Shown: piece after piece, positions 28,043 through 36,671 of the stretch | Position numbering within the stretch: position 1 is the first letter of the stretch | Layout of the letters: each line of letters starts with the position of its first letter | Assembly (NCBI RefSeq): GCF_019969725.1 | Contig: NZ_JAHXYW010000017.1 | Location: forward strand, 1-64,000 | From: Neobacillus bataviensis | Lineage (GTDB): Bacteria > Bacillota > Bacilli > Bacillales_B > DSM-18226 | Length of the DNA: 64,000 nucleotides | Direction of reading: 5' to 3' | The notes under the pieces: model-generated | What the model was told of the DNA's origin: nothing | Database searches by the model: none | Seen by the model: the letters and a program-made list of their open reading frames with translations, nothing else | Made by a program: the position numbers and the translations under genes

Positions 28043-29669
28043 GGGTTCCCCTCCTTCCTGGTAATTTTAATTTTGTCATTAATCGATCTATCCTATCACC
28101 GAATAGGCGTCTCGCAAGACCTGATTTTAGCCCCAGGTAAAAATAGATTCCGGCTCCAACACCAGCACTGATTAGGATAATCAAAACAGATTGTACTTTC
28201 GAGGCTGGTGAAAGGAATAGTAATAATAATTTATACACGATTTCTGTCCCTACCCACATCATTCCCGCAAAGAAAATAATTAACAAGCTTCTCCTCCATA
28301 CAAGGCGGAATGGATAGCGAGCGAACAATTTTATAACGATTAAATTAATGATAATCGCTGCGGTATAACCTAAGGTTGTGGCTAAGACGGCTCCTTTTGT
28401 TTCCATCATTTTTATCAAAGGAATATTTAAGGTTAATTTTATTAATAAGCCAACCAGCAGGCTTAAAATAGTATAGCGCTGCTCATTAATTCCCTGTAGA
28501 ATTGCGGCTGTAACAGAATAAAGGGAAAAGAGAATAGCCACTGGAGCATAAACCCTTAATACTCCTGCCCCAAGCAAATCATGCTGATAAAATGCCGTGT
28601 ACACCGGCTCTGCTAATAACGATAACCCAATAGCCGCCGGTAAAGTTAAAAATAATAGAACCTGAAAGGTTTGGTTAAGCTGCCGGTTTAGGCTATTTCT
28701 ATCTCCTTCAATGAAAGCCTTTGTTATACTTGGTACAAGTGTTAACGAAAAGGCAGTCGCAAGTGAGACAGGTATGATGACGATTTTATGTGATTCAAAA
28801 TTCAAAATAGAGAAAAAGGATTCCGCTAATTTTGGCGCCTTCCCTATTTCGGCCATTGCCTTACTAAAGGTAAATTGATCAATGGCTTGAAATAATGGAT
28901 TGGCAATCCCCACTAATACAAATGGAAAGGCCGAGATAAAGATTTCTTTATAAATTTCTTTAAGAGAGATATCCATTGTTCCTTTATCATGTTGAAGTAA
29001 CTCGTCTAAATACGGCTTTCTTTTATACCAATACCAAAATAAAACCAGCAGTCCTCCGATTGCCCCAATAAACGCAGCAAACGTAGCAACACTAACAGCC
29101 GTAACCATTTTTCCATTAAAAATATGCAATACAACATATGCGCCCAGCAGAGTAAATGTAATTCGGACAATTTGCTCTACTACTTGTGAAAGAGCAGATG
29201 GCCCCATCGATTGATGACCTTGAAAATAGCCGCGGATTAAACTCATAAACGGGACAACGATTAAGGCAAAACTCACTGCACGCATGACGGTTGTAACCTC
29301 TGATAAATTCGCCTTTTTATCGCCGCTAATGCTCATTTCCGCTAATGTCGGTGAGGCAAAATACATGACTAGGAATGCAAAAAAACCGGTTAATAACATA
29401 ATCATAAGCCCTGATTTGAATAATTTCCGGCCGACCGCATATTCCTCAAGGGCATTGTATTTTGAAATAAACTTTGAGACAGCAAGCGGGACGCCTGCGG
29501 TTGCGACACTTATAAAAATGGTGTATGGAACATAGGAAAATTGATAAAGGGTCGTCCCTGACCGACCGACTATTTGAAAGAATGGAATAACGTAAATTAA
29601 TCCAAGAATTTTCGATAGTATTGTTCCAAATGTTAAAATAAATGTTCCTCTTAAAAGCTTAGATTGCAT
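28032..29669 (-). CDS. ytgP: YtgP, MOP-superfamily polysaccharide/lipid flippase
   Basis: A 545-residue membrane protein with about fourteen helices of the MurJ/Wzx/PST type. B. subtilis YtgP (MurJ) takes part in lipid II export across the membrane together with Amj, and the length matches. The ATG at 29669 giving MQSKLLRGTFILTFG is chosen because GGAAGGG lies just upstream; a longer frame to 29735 would place polar residues before helix 1. It precedes rsuA in one unit. Confidence 0.9.
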   Translation of the reverse strand: MQSKLLRGTFILTFGTILSKILGLIYVIPFFQIVGRSGTTLYQFSYVPYTIFISVATAGVPLAVSKFISKYNALEEYAVGRKLFKSGLMIMLLTGFFAFLVMYFASPTLAEMSISGDKKANLSEVTTVMRAVSFALIVVPFMSLIRGYFQGHQSMGPSALSQVVEQIVRITFTLLGAYVVLHIFNGKMVTAVSVATFAAFIGAIGGLLVLFWYWYKRKPYLDELLQHDKGTMDISLKEIYKEIFISAFPFVLVGIANPLFQAIDQFTFSKAMAEIGKAPKLAESFFSILNFESHKIVIIPVSLATAFSLTLVPSITKAFIEGDRNSLNRQLNQTFQVLLFLTLPAAIGLSLLAEPVYTAFYQHDLLGAGVLRVYAPVAILFSLYSVTAAILQGINEQRYTILSLLVGLLIKLTLNIPLIKMMETKGAVLATTLGYTAAIIINLIVIKLFARYPFRLVWRRSLLIIFFAGMMWVGTEIVYKLLLLFLSPASKVQSVLIILISAGVGAGIYFYLGLKSGLARRLFGDRIDRLMTKLKLPGRRGTLEN

Positions 29670-29862
29670 AGAATCCCTTCCTACCCGAAGAAATACGTGC
29701 GCACCTTCACATAAAAAATTCGACTTTTTTTGCACACTATTAGTAGTTTACAACTCTTTTCCCTCTGATGCTACTAACAACCAAGTTAAATTTGTGAAAA
29801 ATCGTTTATTTTCACCATGAAATGTTTATAATGAGGTGAATCTATTTAAAGTTGGTGCAAAT

Positions 29863-31125
29863 ATGGAATTTGATGTCATTGTCATTGGCGGCGGCCCTTC
29901 TGGTTTAATGGCAGCCATTGCTGCGGGTGAAAAAGGGGCTAAGGTGCTGTTAATTGATAAAGGGGACAAGCTTGGAAGAAAGCTGGCGATTTCCGGCGGC
30001 GGACGTTGTAATGTAACCAATCGCCTGCCCGTAGAAGAAATTATTAAGCACTTGCCTGGTAACGGCAAGTTTTTGTATAGTGCTTTCTCTATTTTCAATA
30101 ATGAAGATATTATTAAGTTCTTTGAGGGATTAGGAATCGCATTAAAGGAAGAAGATCATGGGCGGATGTTCCCAATATCTGATAAAGCACAGTCTGTCGT
30201 TGATGCTTTATTAACTCAATTGGAAAAGCTTCGGGTGAAGGTATTTAAAAATAGCCCTGTAGCAGATGTTTTGTATGAAAATGGTCATGTTTCAGGAGTA
30301 ATGTTAAGGGACGGACAAAAAATTGGGGCAAAATCCATTGTCATTGCCGTTGGAGGCAAGTCTGTTCCTCATACAGGATCAACTGGAGATGGCTATGCCT
30401 GGGCGGAAAAAGCAGGTCATACGGTTACAGAACTGTTTCCAACGGAGGTTCCGGTCACGTCAAGTGAACCATTTATTCGAGATAAATCGCTGCAAGGTCT
30501 TTCTTTAAGAGATATTGACCTAAGTGTGTTAAATCCAAAAGGGAGGCCGCTTATTTCTCACCGGATGGATATGATTTTTACCCATTTTGGAATCAGCGGT
30601 CCAGCGGTACTCCGCTGCAGTCAGTTCGTTGTGAAAGCATTGAAAAAGTGGAATCTGAAAGATGTAACGATGAGCCTTGATGCTCTTCCTGATAAAAAAG
30701 AAGAGGAACTATTTCAAGAAATTGTGAAGCTTGTAAAAACGGAACCTAAGAAAAGTATCAAGAACACTTTGAAAGGACTGCTTCCAGAACGATATCTACT
30801 TTTTCTATTAGAGCAAAATGGAATTGATGCCACGGAACAAGGCGGCACGATTTCCAATGAAAAATTCCGCAGTTTTGCAAAAAGCTGCAAACAATTTATG
30901 ATTAAAGTTAATGGAACCCTTCCTTTGGAAAAAGCTTTTGTAACGGGCGGCGGGGTTTCCGTAAAAGAAATCGAACCGCAGACAATGGGGTCAAAATTCA
31001 CAAGTGGCCTTTATTTTTGCGGTGAAATACTAGATATTCATGGTTACACTGGCGGATATAATATCACCTCTGCTCTTGTAACGGGAAGATTGGCTGGAAC
31101 CAATGCTGCATTGGATACAAGATAA
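29863..31125 (+). CDS. ytfP: YtfP, HI0933-family FAD-dependent oxidoreductase
   Basis: A 420-residue flavoprotein. The Rossmann FAD-binding loop [19 protein letters not shown] is near the N-terminus, [10 protein letters not shown] is the HI0933 family signature, and the C-terminal [19 protein letters not shown] closes the FAD site. Substrate unknown. The ATG at 29863 fits homologues (short lead before the FAD loop), although the best ribosome site (GAGGTGA, 29834) lies 22 bases upstream; an in-frame GTG at 29836 is part of that site. A dispersed repeat begins right at its stop codon. Confidence 0.87.
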   Translation: MEFDVIVIGGGPSGLMAAIAAGEKGAKVLLIDKGDKLGRKLAISGGGRCNVTNRLPVEEIIKHLPGNGKFLYSAFSIFNNEDIIKFFEGLGIALKEEDHGRMFPISDKAQSVVDALLTQLEKLRVKVFKNSPVADVLYENGHVSGVMLRDGQKIGAKSIVIAVGGKSVPHTGSTGDGYAWAEKAGHTVTELFPTEVPVTSSEPFIRDKSLQGLSLRDIDLSVLNPKGRPLISHRMDMIFTHFGISGPAVLRCSQFVVKALKKWNLKDVTMSLDALPDKKEEELFQEIVKLVKTEPKKSIKNTLKGLLPERYLLFLLEQNGIDATEQGGTISNEKFRSFAKSCKQFMIKVNGTLPLEKAFVTGGGVSVKEIEPQTMGSKFTSGLYFCGEILDIHGYTGGYNITSALVTGRLAGTNAALDTR

Positions 31126-31180
31126 GCGCCTTGACCAGCCCCGAATAGCAACCTCGAGGGGTTAGGCGCTGGAGCTGGAC
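31124..31180. repeat. Dispersed GC-rich repeat, copy 1
   Basis: The ends AGCGCCTTGACCAGCCCCGA and GAGGGGTTAGGCGCTGGAGC pair to make a stem. The same ends occur at 36179-36289 with a longer centre, and a partial arm near 63545. It starts inside the ytfP stop codon. Such elements are common in Bacillus genomes; function unknown. Confidence 0.75.
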
Positions 31181-31210
31181 AATTCTCGAAGTCGAAATTT
31201 ATTCTTTCAA

Positions 31211-31243
31211 TTAAAAAAGGCCTGATGTTAATAATCAGGCCTT
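31211..31243 (-). terminator. Terminator of cse60
   Basis: AAGGCCTGAT and ATCAGGCCTT form a ten-base perfect stem; the minus strand continues TTTTTTAATTG. The 5' arm reaches into the last codons of cse60. Confidence 0.75.
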
Positions 31244-31420
31244 ATATATAATCATCGCTGAAAAACAATAAATTTGTTCTTCCTCTTCTTCTTCTGTCAT
31301 CGCTGCCACATTATATTTAATATCTAATAGACTCTTTTCATCCAACCCTCGTAAAAAATGATTCATTTCCTTTTCTAAATCCTTTTCATGCTCGCGATCA
31401 AACAATTTGACCTGTATCAT
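31235..31420 (-). CDS. cse60: Sporulation protein Cse60-like
   Basis: A 61-residue acidic protein that resembles Cse60 of B. subtilis (opening with IQVKLFDREHEKDLEKEMN and ending IYCFSAMIIYKA). Cse60 is a small sporulation-specific product made under sigma E, with unknown biochemical role. Seven consecutive glutamate/threonine-rich positions (TEEEEEEQ) lie in the middle. ATG with AGGGAGAG upstream. I could not pick out a convincing sigma E promoter. Confidence 0.78.
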   Translation of the reverse strand: MIQVKLFDREHEKDLEKEMNHFLRGLDEKSLLDIKYNVAAMTEEEEEEQIYCFSAMIIYKA

Positions 31421-31491
31421 GGTACTCTCCCTTTCTTTTTTCTACCATTATCACCATTTTTCTGAATTTTAAAATTAATCTCTTAAAAAAG

Positions 31492-31554
31492 TTAAGTTTA
31501 TTTTAAGTTTGAGCTTGTAAATTATTTTCTAGAAAGACATTTTCAAGCTTGAAA
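31492..31554 (+). promoter_or_regulatory. Direct repeats and palindrome before the flavin-transfer module
   Basis: TTAAGTTTATT and TTAAGTTTGAG (31492, 31503) are direct repeats with an 11-base period, the spacing used by OmpR-family response regulators. A perfect 14-base palindrome TTTCAAGCTTGAAA (31541-31554) overlaps the AAAGGAG of the first gene. Both are inferred control sites. Confidence 0.4.
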
Positions 31555-31566
31555 GGAGATTTGGCA

Positions 31567-31935
31567 ATGGATAAAAAACAAAAAATCTCTTGGGGAGTCA
31601 GCTTTGGCGGCCTGGCATTAGTCGCTGGGATGGTCTCTTATCTTGGATTATCCAATGGATTTAACACTAATAATAAAGTTGCCATCAATCAGGGACAATC
31701 CTCTAACAATAATTCTAATCAGCAGACTCAGGACAATTCTGATTTCGGGCAGCAACCAGAACAAGGCAGTTCGTGGGGAGGAGATAGTCAATTTAATCAA
31801 AACGATCAAGGGACTGTTGATAATTTTGACAGCAATCAATTTGGCAATAGCAGCGGGCAAGATCAATTCTCAAATGAAGGCGGTCATGGTTTTGGACATC
31901 ATGGCGGGTTTGATACAACAACGGGTGGAACCTAA
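31567..31935 (+). CDS. Membrane-anchored Q/N/G-rich small protein with a C-terminal flavinylation-like motif
   Basis: A 122-residue protein: basic MDKKQK, one hydrophobic helix (SFGGLALVAGMVSYLGL), then about 90 residues rich in Asn, Gln, Ser and Gly and with few charges. The tail reads GGHGFGHHGGFDTTTGGT. The last seven residues, DTTTGGT, match the ApbE target DxxTGAT except for one Gly in place of Ala. There is no FMN_bind domain. With N-in topology the tail is outside. The stop overlaps the next start (TAATG), so it is coupled to the ApbE gene. ATG 31567 has AAAGGAG 8 bases upstream. That the final Thr carries FMN is inference. Confidence 0.75.
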   Translation: MDKKQKISWGVSFGGLALVAGMVSYLGLSNGFNTNNKVAINQGQSSNNNSNQQTQDNSDFGQQPEQGSSWGGDSQFNQNDQGTVDNFDSNQFGNSSGQDQFSNEGGHGFGHHGGFDTTTGGT

Positions 31936-32822
31936 TGTATAACTATCAATTTAACTCTATGAGTACAATCGTAAAGATTTCAATTAGCCGCGAGCTGTTT
32001 GCGAATGATTTGATACCGGTTCATAAATTGTTTGAAGGTGTAGAGGATACCTGCAGCCGTTTCAAAAAGGATAGTGAACTTTCGCTCCTTAACCAGCAAA
32101 TTGGAAAAGAGACTGCTATTTCGGCAGACATGTTTTCAATATTGACAACGGCTGAGAGCTTTTATAAAGAAACGGATGGAATTTTTAATCCAGGTGTTTT
32201 AACAGCTCTTGAAAGCAGCGGTTATTCTAAATCTATTGAATCCATTAGAGGGCAAAAGCTAGAAATAGCTTCCCCCTCAGCGATTGCTGCTATAAACCCT
32301 TTTACTTTAAATGAGAATTTGCAGTCGGTTATTCTTCATACCAAAATCGACCTTGGAGGGATTGCCAAGGGCTGGGTCATTGACAAGGCTTCAAAGCTTT
32401 TTGAAAAAATGGGATTTGGGTTTATCAATGTTGGCGGGGATATTCGCATTTTTGGTTCCCTGCCACGGCAATTGAACATTGGAATTGAGAATCCATTTGA
32501 AAATACAAAAATCATTTCTTCGATCCAGGTAAAAGATGGGGCGCTGGCAACGTCTACTTCCATGAAAAGAAAGTGGAACCTAAATGGTAAACAAGCACAT
32601 CACTTAATAGATTCACGTACCGGAAAACCTTCTAAAAGTGGGATTGTATCGGCAACAGTTACGGCTCCAACTGCCCTGGAAGCTGATGTTTGGGCCAAAA
32701 CAGCCCTATTATTAGGTAAAGAAACAGGAAAAGAATGGTTAATAAAAAAAGGGTGCTTAGCCGTTTTGATTAATAAAGACGGAGAGATTTGGGAAGTAGG
32801 CGTACAGAATGGAAATCTTTGA
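31935..32822 (+). CDS. apbE: FAD:protein FMN transferase (ApbE family)
   Basis: ApbE moves FMN from FAD onto a Thr or Ser of a target protein with Mg2+. Family features are LGGIAKGWVIDKASKLF (about residue 136), INVGGDIRIFG, LATSTSMKRKWN and HHLIDSRTGKP. At 295 residues it is complete for the catalytic domain but starts directly with MYNYQFNSMSTIVKIS and has no signal peptide or lipobox, unlike many Gram-positive homologues, so it may act in the cytoplasm. It overlaps the upstream small protein by one base and the downstream cytochrome by 14, which ties the three together. Its start has no strong ribosome site of its own, as expected for coupling. Confidence 0.92.
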   Translation: MYNYQFNSMSTIVKISISRELFANDLIPVHKLFEGVEDTCSRFKKDSELSLLNQQIGKETAISADMFSILTTAESFYKETDGIFNPGVLTALESSGYSKSIESIRGQKLEIASPSAIAAINPFTLNENLQSVILHTKIDLGGIAKGWVIDKASKLFEKMGFGFINVGGDIRIFGSLPRQLNIGIENPFENTKIISSIQVKDGALATSTSMKRKWNLNGKQAHHLIDSRTGKPSKSGIVSATVTAPTALEADVWAKTALLLGKETGKEWLIKKGCLAVLINKDGEIWEVGVQNGNL

Positions 32823-33336
32823 ATGGTATATGATTAGAGCGACGGGTACAGTGGCCTACCTATTATTATACTTATCGGTGCTCATTGGACTTTACACTCA
32901 AGTTCAAAAAAAGCGCAAACGTAATGTAGCTGTTCCGTTGGTTTTGCATGAATCGCTTGCGAATTGGGCGTTGTTTCTTACCCTAGGCCATGTTGGTTTC
33001 TTGTTGATTGATACTTATATATCTTTTAATTGGGTTGAAGTATTGATTCCTTTTAATACTGACTATAAGCCGCAGCCAATGGCCTTGGGAATTTTCTCCT
33101 TATATTTCTTGATCATGACAATCGTCACCTCAAAAATGAGGAAAAAAATTGGCTATCAGCAATGGCGGAAATTACATGCCCTTAATCCGATTCTATATTT
33201 ATTCGTTACGATTCACGGCCTTTTTATTGGAACGGATTTTCAGGCAGTGGTGATTGTAGCTGTTAATATTATTCCTACTATACTTATAGTTTTCATGAAG
33301 CAAAAGAGTAAACCAAAACTTGAGGTCTCTCCATAA
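32809..33336 (+). CDS. Ferric-reductase-like transmembrane cytochrome
   Basis: A 175-residue membrane protein with about five helices. Four histidines placed as in ferric reductase/NOX cores, His47 and His61 on one helix and His123 and His136 on another, would hold two b hemes. It has no FAD or NAD domain, so it needs separate electron donors and acceptors. It is encoded last in the module and overlaps apbE by 14 bases. A flavin-carrying partner made by the upstream genes is the obvious candidate for electron exchange (inference). A terminator follows. Confidence 0.85.
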   Translation: MEIFEWYMIRATGTVAYLLLYLSVLIGLYTQVQKKRKRNVAVPLVLHESLANWALFLTLGHVGFLLIDTYISFNWVEVLIPFNTDYKPQPMALGIFSLYFLIMTIVTSKMRKKIGYQQWRKLHALNPILYLFVTIHGLFIGTDFQAVVIVAVNIIPTILIVFMKQKSKPKLEVSP

Positions 33337-33343
33337 AGGCAAA

Positions 33344-33376
33344 TAAAAACCGATTCCAAATGGAATCGGTTATTTT
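33344..33376. terminator. Terminator behind the flavin-transfer module
   Basis: AACCGATTCCA and TGGAATCGGTT pair perfectly, with TTATTTTG on the plus side; shared by convergent ytwF. Confidence 0.8.
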
Positions 33377-33675
33377 GTTTCACCTGTCCAGCTCAGCATT
33401 CCGCCAACCATATTGCGGACTTTGTAGCCCTGGTCTTGCAGATAATGGCAAACATTCCCGCTGCGGCCGCTTGAGCGGCAGATAAAAATATATTCTTTAT
33501 CCTTGTCAAAATAATCGAGGTTGGCAGGTATGTCTCCCATGCGAATATGCTTTGCACCTGGAATCATTCCAGAAGCAACCTCTTCATCTTCTCTTACATC
33601 GACAAGCTCTAGTTTTTCCCCAGCTTCTAGCTTCTTCTGTAATTCCTCAGGTGTAATTGTTTGAATTTCTTCCAT
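33370..33675 (-). CDS. ytwF: Rhodanese-like protein YtwF
   Basis: A single rhodanese domain of 101 residues; the persulfide-carrying cysteine sits in FICRSSGRSGNV (about residue 67). Probably a cytoplasmic sulfur carrier or transferase; its partner is unknown. The ATG at 33675 has AAAGG 9 bases upstream; an ATG three codons earlier is too close to the site. It lies 56 bases behind leuS, the same neighbour as in B. subtilis. Confidence 0.87.
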   Translation of the reverse strand: MEEIQTITPEELQKKLEAGEKLELVDVREDEEVASGMIPGAKHIRMGDIPANLDYFDKDKEYIFICRSSGRSGNVCHYLQDQGYKVRNMVGGMLSWTGETK

Positions 33676-33731
33676 CCCACTCATCCTTTCAGAAAAACAT
33701 CCCCCCTAAAGAAGGAGGATGCTTAAAAGTA

Positions 33732-36149
33732 TTAGTTTGCTACAATATTAACTAGTTTGCCCGGAACCGTAATAACTTTACGAATTGTTTTTCCTTCGAT
33801 TTGTTCCTTCACTCGGTCATCATCCATGGCAATCCCTTCTAATGCCTCTTTACTTGCATCAGTTGGCACCATAAGCTTTGTTTTTACCTTACCGTTGACT
33901 TGGATGACAATTTCAACTTCCTCATCCACTAGCTTAGCTTCATCATATGCTGGCCAGGCTTCGTAGGAAATCGTGCCGCTGCGGCCTAGTTTTTCCCATA
34001 GCTCTTCAGCAATATGCGGACTAACCGGTGCAAGCATTTTGACGAATCCTTCAACGTAATTTTTAGGTAGAACTGTTGATTTATAGGCTTCATTGATGAA
34101 TACCATCATTTGTGAAATGGCGGTATTAAATCTTAATCCTTCATAATCTTCAGTAACCTTTTTCACTGTTTGATGGTAGACCTTTTCTAAATTCGATGCT
34201 TCTATATCCTGCTGAATTTTTGGACTTAACTCCCCATTTTCCTCTACGAATAATCGCCAGATTCGATCTAGGAAGCGGCGGGAACCGTCCAAGCCGTTTG
34301 TCGACCAAGCAATCGATGCATCAAGCGGTCCCATAAACATTTCATATAAGCGAAGTGTATCTGCACCGTGACTATCGATGATATCATCCGGATTAACAAC
34401 ATTTCCTTTTGATTTACTCATTTTTTCATTGCCTTCGCCTAAGATCATTCCTTGGTTGAATAACTTTTGGAATGGCTCTTTTGTAGGAACCACACCGATA
34501 TCATACAAGAATTTATGCCAGAAGCGGGCATATAACAAGTGAAGAACGGCGTGTTCAGCTCCGCCAATGTAAATATCAACCGGTAACCAATGATTGAGTT
34601 TTTCTGGTGAAGCTAGGGCCTCACTATTTTTTGGATCAATATAACGTAAATAGTACCAGCAGCTGCCAGCCCATTGTGGCATTGTATTGGTTTCACGGCG
34701 GCCTTTCTTACCTGTTTCCGGATCGACTACATTTACCCATTCAGCAATATTGGCAAGAGGTGATTCACCTGTTCCTGATGGTTTGATATCTTTCGTTTTT
34801 GGTAACATCAATGGAAGCTGGTCTTCCGGTACGGCTGTCATCGTGCCATCTTCCCAATGAATAATTGGAATCGGCTCGCCCCAGTAGCGCTGACGGCTAA
34901 ATAACCAATCGCGCAGGCGGTACGTTACCTTTTTCGTACCGATACCTTTTTCTTCTAACCAGGCAATCATTTTAGAAATCGCTTCTTCTTTATTTAAACC
35001 ATTTAAGAAGTCAGAGTTGATGTGTTCACCATCGCCGGTATAAGCTTCTTTATCAATATCGCCGCCTGCTACAACCGCTTTAATTGGCAGCCCAAATTCT
35101 TTAGCAAATTCATAGTCGCGCTCATCGTGTGCTGGTACCGCCATAATGGCACCTGTTCCGTAGCTGACTAATACATAATCAGCAATCCAGATTGGCATTT
35201 TTTCGCCATTTGCTGGATTGATTGCGTAAGTACCCGTAAAAACACCTGTTTTCTCTTTCGCAAGGTCTGTACGCTCAAGGTCGCTTTTTAACTTTACCTT
35301 ATCTAAGTAGGCGTCAACTGCTGAGCGCTGCTCAGAGGTGGTAATTTTATCTACAAAAGCATGCTCAGGAGCAAGCACCGCATAGGTAGCACCAAAAAGT
35401 GTATCCGGACGAGTTGTAAATACAGTGAAGGTTTCCTCGTGCCCATCAATGGAGAAAGTAACTTCGGCACCTTCAGAGCGGCCAATCCAATTGCGCTGCA
35501 TTTCTTTCAAGCTTTCCGGCCAATCAAGTTCTTCAAGGTCTTCAAGTAAACGATCGCCGTATGCTGTAATTTTAAGCATCCACTGCTTCATTGGACGACG
35601 TTCAACAGGGTGTCCGCCGCGTTCACTTTTGCCATCGATGACTTCTTCATTGGCAAGTACGGTACCTAATGCCGGGCACCAGTTCACCGCTACTTCATCG
35701 ATGTAAGCAAGTCCCTTTTCCCAAAGCTTTAAGAAAATCCATTGTGTCCATTTATAATATTCAGGGTCCGTTGTATTTACTTCACGATCCCAATCGTATG
35801 AGAAACCTAGTGCTTTAATTTGTCTGCGGAAGGTATTGATATTTTGCTCGGTAAATTCTGCCGGGTCGTTTCCAGTATCTAGGGCATATTGCTCTGCCGG
35901 AAGGCCGAATGCGTCCCAGCCCATTGGGTGAAGAACGTTGTACCCTTGCATCCGCTTCATTCGTGAAAGAATGTCGGTTGCTGTATAGCCTTCTGGATGA
36001 CCCACATGAAGGCCGGCTCCTGATGGATATGGAAACATATCTAAAGCGTAAAATTTCCGCTTATCATATTCTTCGCTTGTTTTAAAGGTTTTTTCTTCTT
36101 CCCATTTCTTTTGCCACTTCTTTTCGATTTGCTGATGATCGAAACTCAT
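33732..36149 (-). CDS. leuS: Leucyl-tRNA synthetase
   Basis: An 805-residue class Ia synthetase. The HIGH signature is [16 protein letters not shown] (about residue 40), the CP1 editing domain holds [12 protein letters not shown] and [13 protein letters not shown], and KMSKS is in [14 protein letters not shown] (about residue 577). The C-terminal anticodon-binding domain is complete. ATG with AAGGAGG 8 bases upstream. Expression is controlled by the T-box leader at 36297-36553; a dispersed repeat lies between that leader and the gene. Confidence 0.98.
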   Translation of the reverse strand: MSFDHQQIEKKWQKKWEEEKTFKTSEEYDKRKFYALDMFPYPSGAGLHVGHPEGYTATDILSRMKRMQGYNVLHPMGWDAFGLPAEQYALDTGNDPAEFTEQNINTFRRQIKALGFSYDWDREVNTTDPEYYKWTQWIFLKLWEKGLAYIDEVAVNWCPALGTVLANEEVIDGKSERGGHPVERRPMKQWMLKITAYGDRLLEDLEELDWPESLKEMQRNWIGRSEGAEVTFSIDGHEETFTVFTTRPDTLFGATYAVLAPEHAFVDKITTSEQRSAVDAYLDKVKLKSDLERTDLAKEKTGVFTGTYAINPANGEKMPIWIADYVLVSYGTGAIMAVPAHDERDYEFAKEFGLPIKAVVAGGDIDKEAYTGDGEHINSDFLNGLNKEEAISKMIAWLEEKGIGTKKVTYRLRDWLFSRQRYWGEPIPIIHWEDGTMTAVPEDQLPLMLPKTKDIKPSGTGESPLANIAEWVNVVDPETGKKGRRETNTMPQWAGSCWYYLRYIDPKNSEALASPEKLNHWLPVDIYIGGAEHAVLHLLYARFWHKFLYDIGVVPTKEPFQKLFNQGMILGEGNEKMSKSKGNVVNPDDIIDSHGADTLRLYEMFMGPLDASIAWSTNGLDGSRRFLDRIWRLFVEENGELSPKIQQDIEASNLEKVYHQTVKKVTEDYEGLRFNTAISQMMVFINEAYKSTVLPKNYVEGFVKMLAPVSPHIAEELWEKLGRSGTISYEAWPAYDEAKLVDEEVEIVIQVNGKVKTKLMVPTDASKEALEGIAMDDDRVKEQIEGKTIRKVITVPGKLVNIVAN

Positions 36150-36178
36150 TGTCTGTTCCTCCTTAAAGTAAAAGCGGA

Positions 36179-36289
36179 AGCGCCTTAACCAGCCCCGACA
36201 AGCATAAGACGAGCCGGCGGGAAGGTTGCTTTTTAACCTTCTCGACGGATTGGCTTAGACCAAAGAGGGGCTAGGCGCTGTAGCTGGAT
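36179..36289. repeat. Dispersed GC-rich repeat, copy 2, in the leuS leader
   Basis: Ends AGCGCCTTAACCAGCCCCGA and GAGGGGCTAGGCGCTGTAGC match copy 1 at 31124. The middle contains a second hairpin (GAAGGTTGC / AACCTTC). It lies between the T-box terminator and leuS, so every full-length leuS message must carry it. Confidence 0.8.
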
Positions 36290-36296
36290 AAAAAAA

Positions 36297-36553
36297 TAAA
36301 AAAACCTCTCATCCCAAAAAGGGACGAGAGGATTGTATATGTATCTTCCCGCGGTACCACCCACATTAGTGTTTAAAACACTCGCTTCATTATCCTTAAC
36401 GCGGTAAACGGCAAACATTACTTTAGATTCATGCTTGCGACTCATAGGCGAGTTCATGATGTACCCGGTTGACTTTCACCAGCCGTCAACTCTCTAAATG
36501 CGGATAGGGACCATTACTACTCCTAATCACTGTTTTTTCAATATAAAAGTATT
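36297..36553 (-). promoter_or_regulatory. T-box riboswitch of leuS
   Basis: Read on the minus strand, stem I carries GAACTCGCC with specifier CTC (Leu) at 36450-36452. The T-box AATGTGGGTGGTACCGCG follows with the UGGU bulge for the ACCA end of uncharged tRNA-Leu. The terminator CTCTCGTCCC / GGGATGAGAG runs into TTTTTTTATTTT near 36299-36331. Uncharged tRNA favours the antiterminator and leuS expression. Confidence 0.93.
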
Positions 36554-36559
36554 ACGGTT

Positions 36560-36588
36560 ATTGTATTAAATTTCCCAACAATTTGCAA
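36560..36588 (-). promoter_or_regulatory. Promoter of the leuS leader
   Basis: TTGCAA (36583-36588) and TACAAT (36560-36565) on the minus strand with a 17-base spacer, immediately before the T-box leader. Confidence 0.7.
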
Positions 36589-36671
36589 GTAACCCCGCTG
36601 CCTAATTTCATAATGGACAACAAATTTCTCTTTTAAACCTCAAAACCTTTTGTCCACCCCACGTGGACAAA

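Noticed and set aside
31643..31942. Second open frame across the Q/N-rich gene
   Set aside because: It is a shadow caused by repetitive Asn/Gln codons; the frame with AAAGGAG and coupling to apbE is the real one.
36233..36457. Open frame of 74 codons on the minus strand
   Set aside because: It lies wholly within the leuS T-box leader and the dispersed repeat; no ribosome site.
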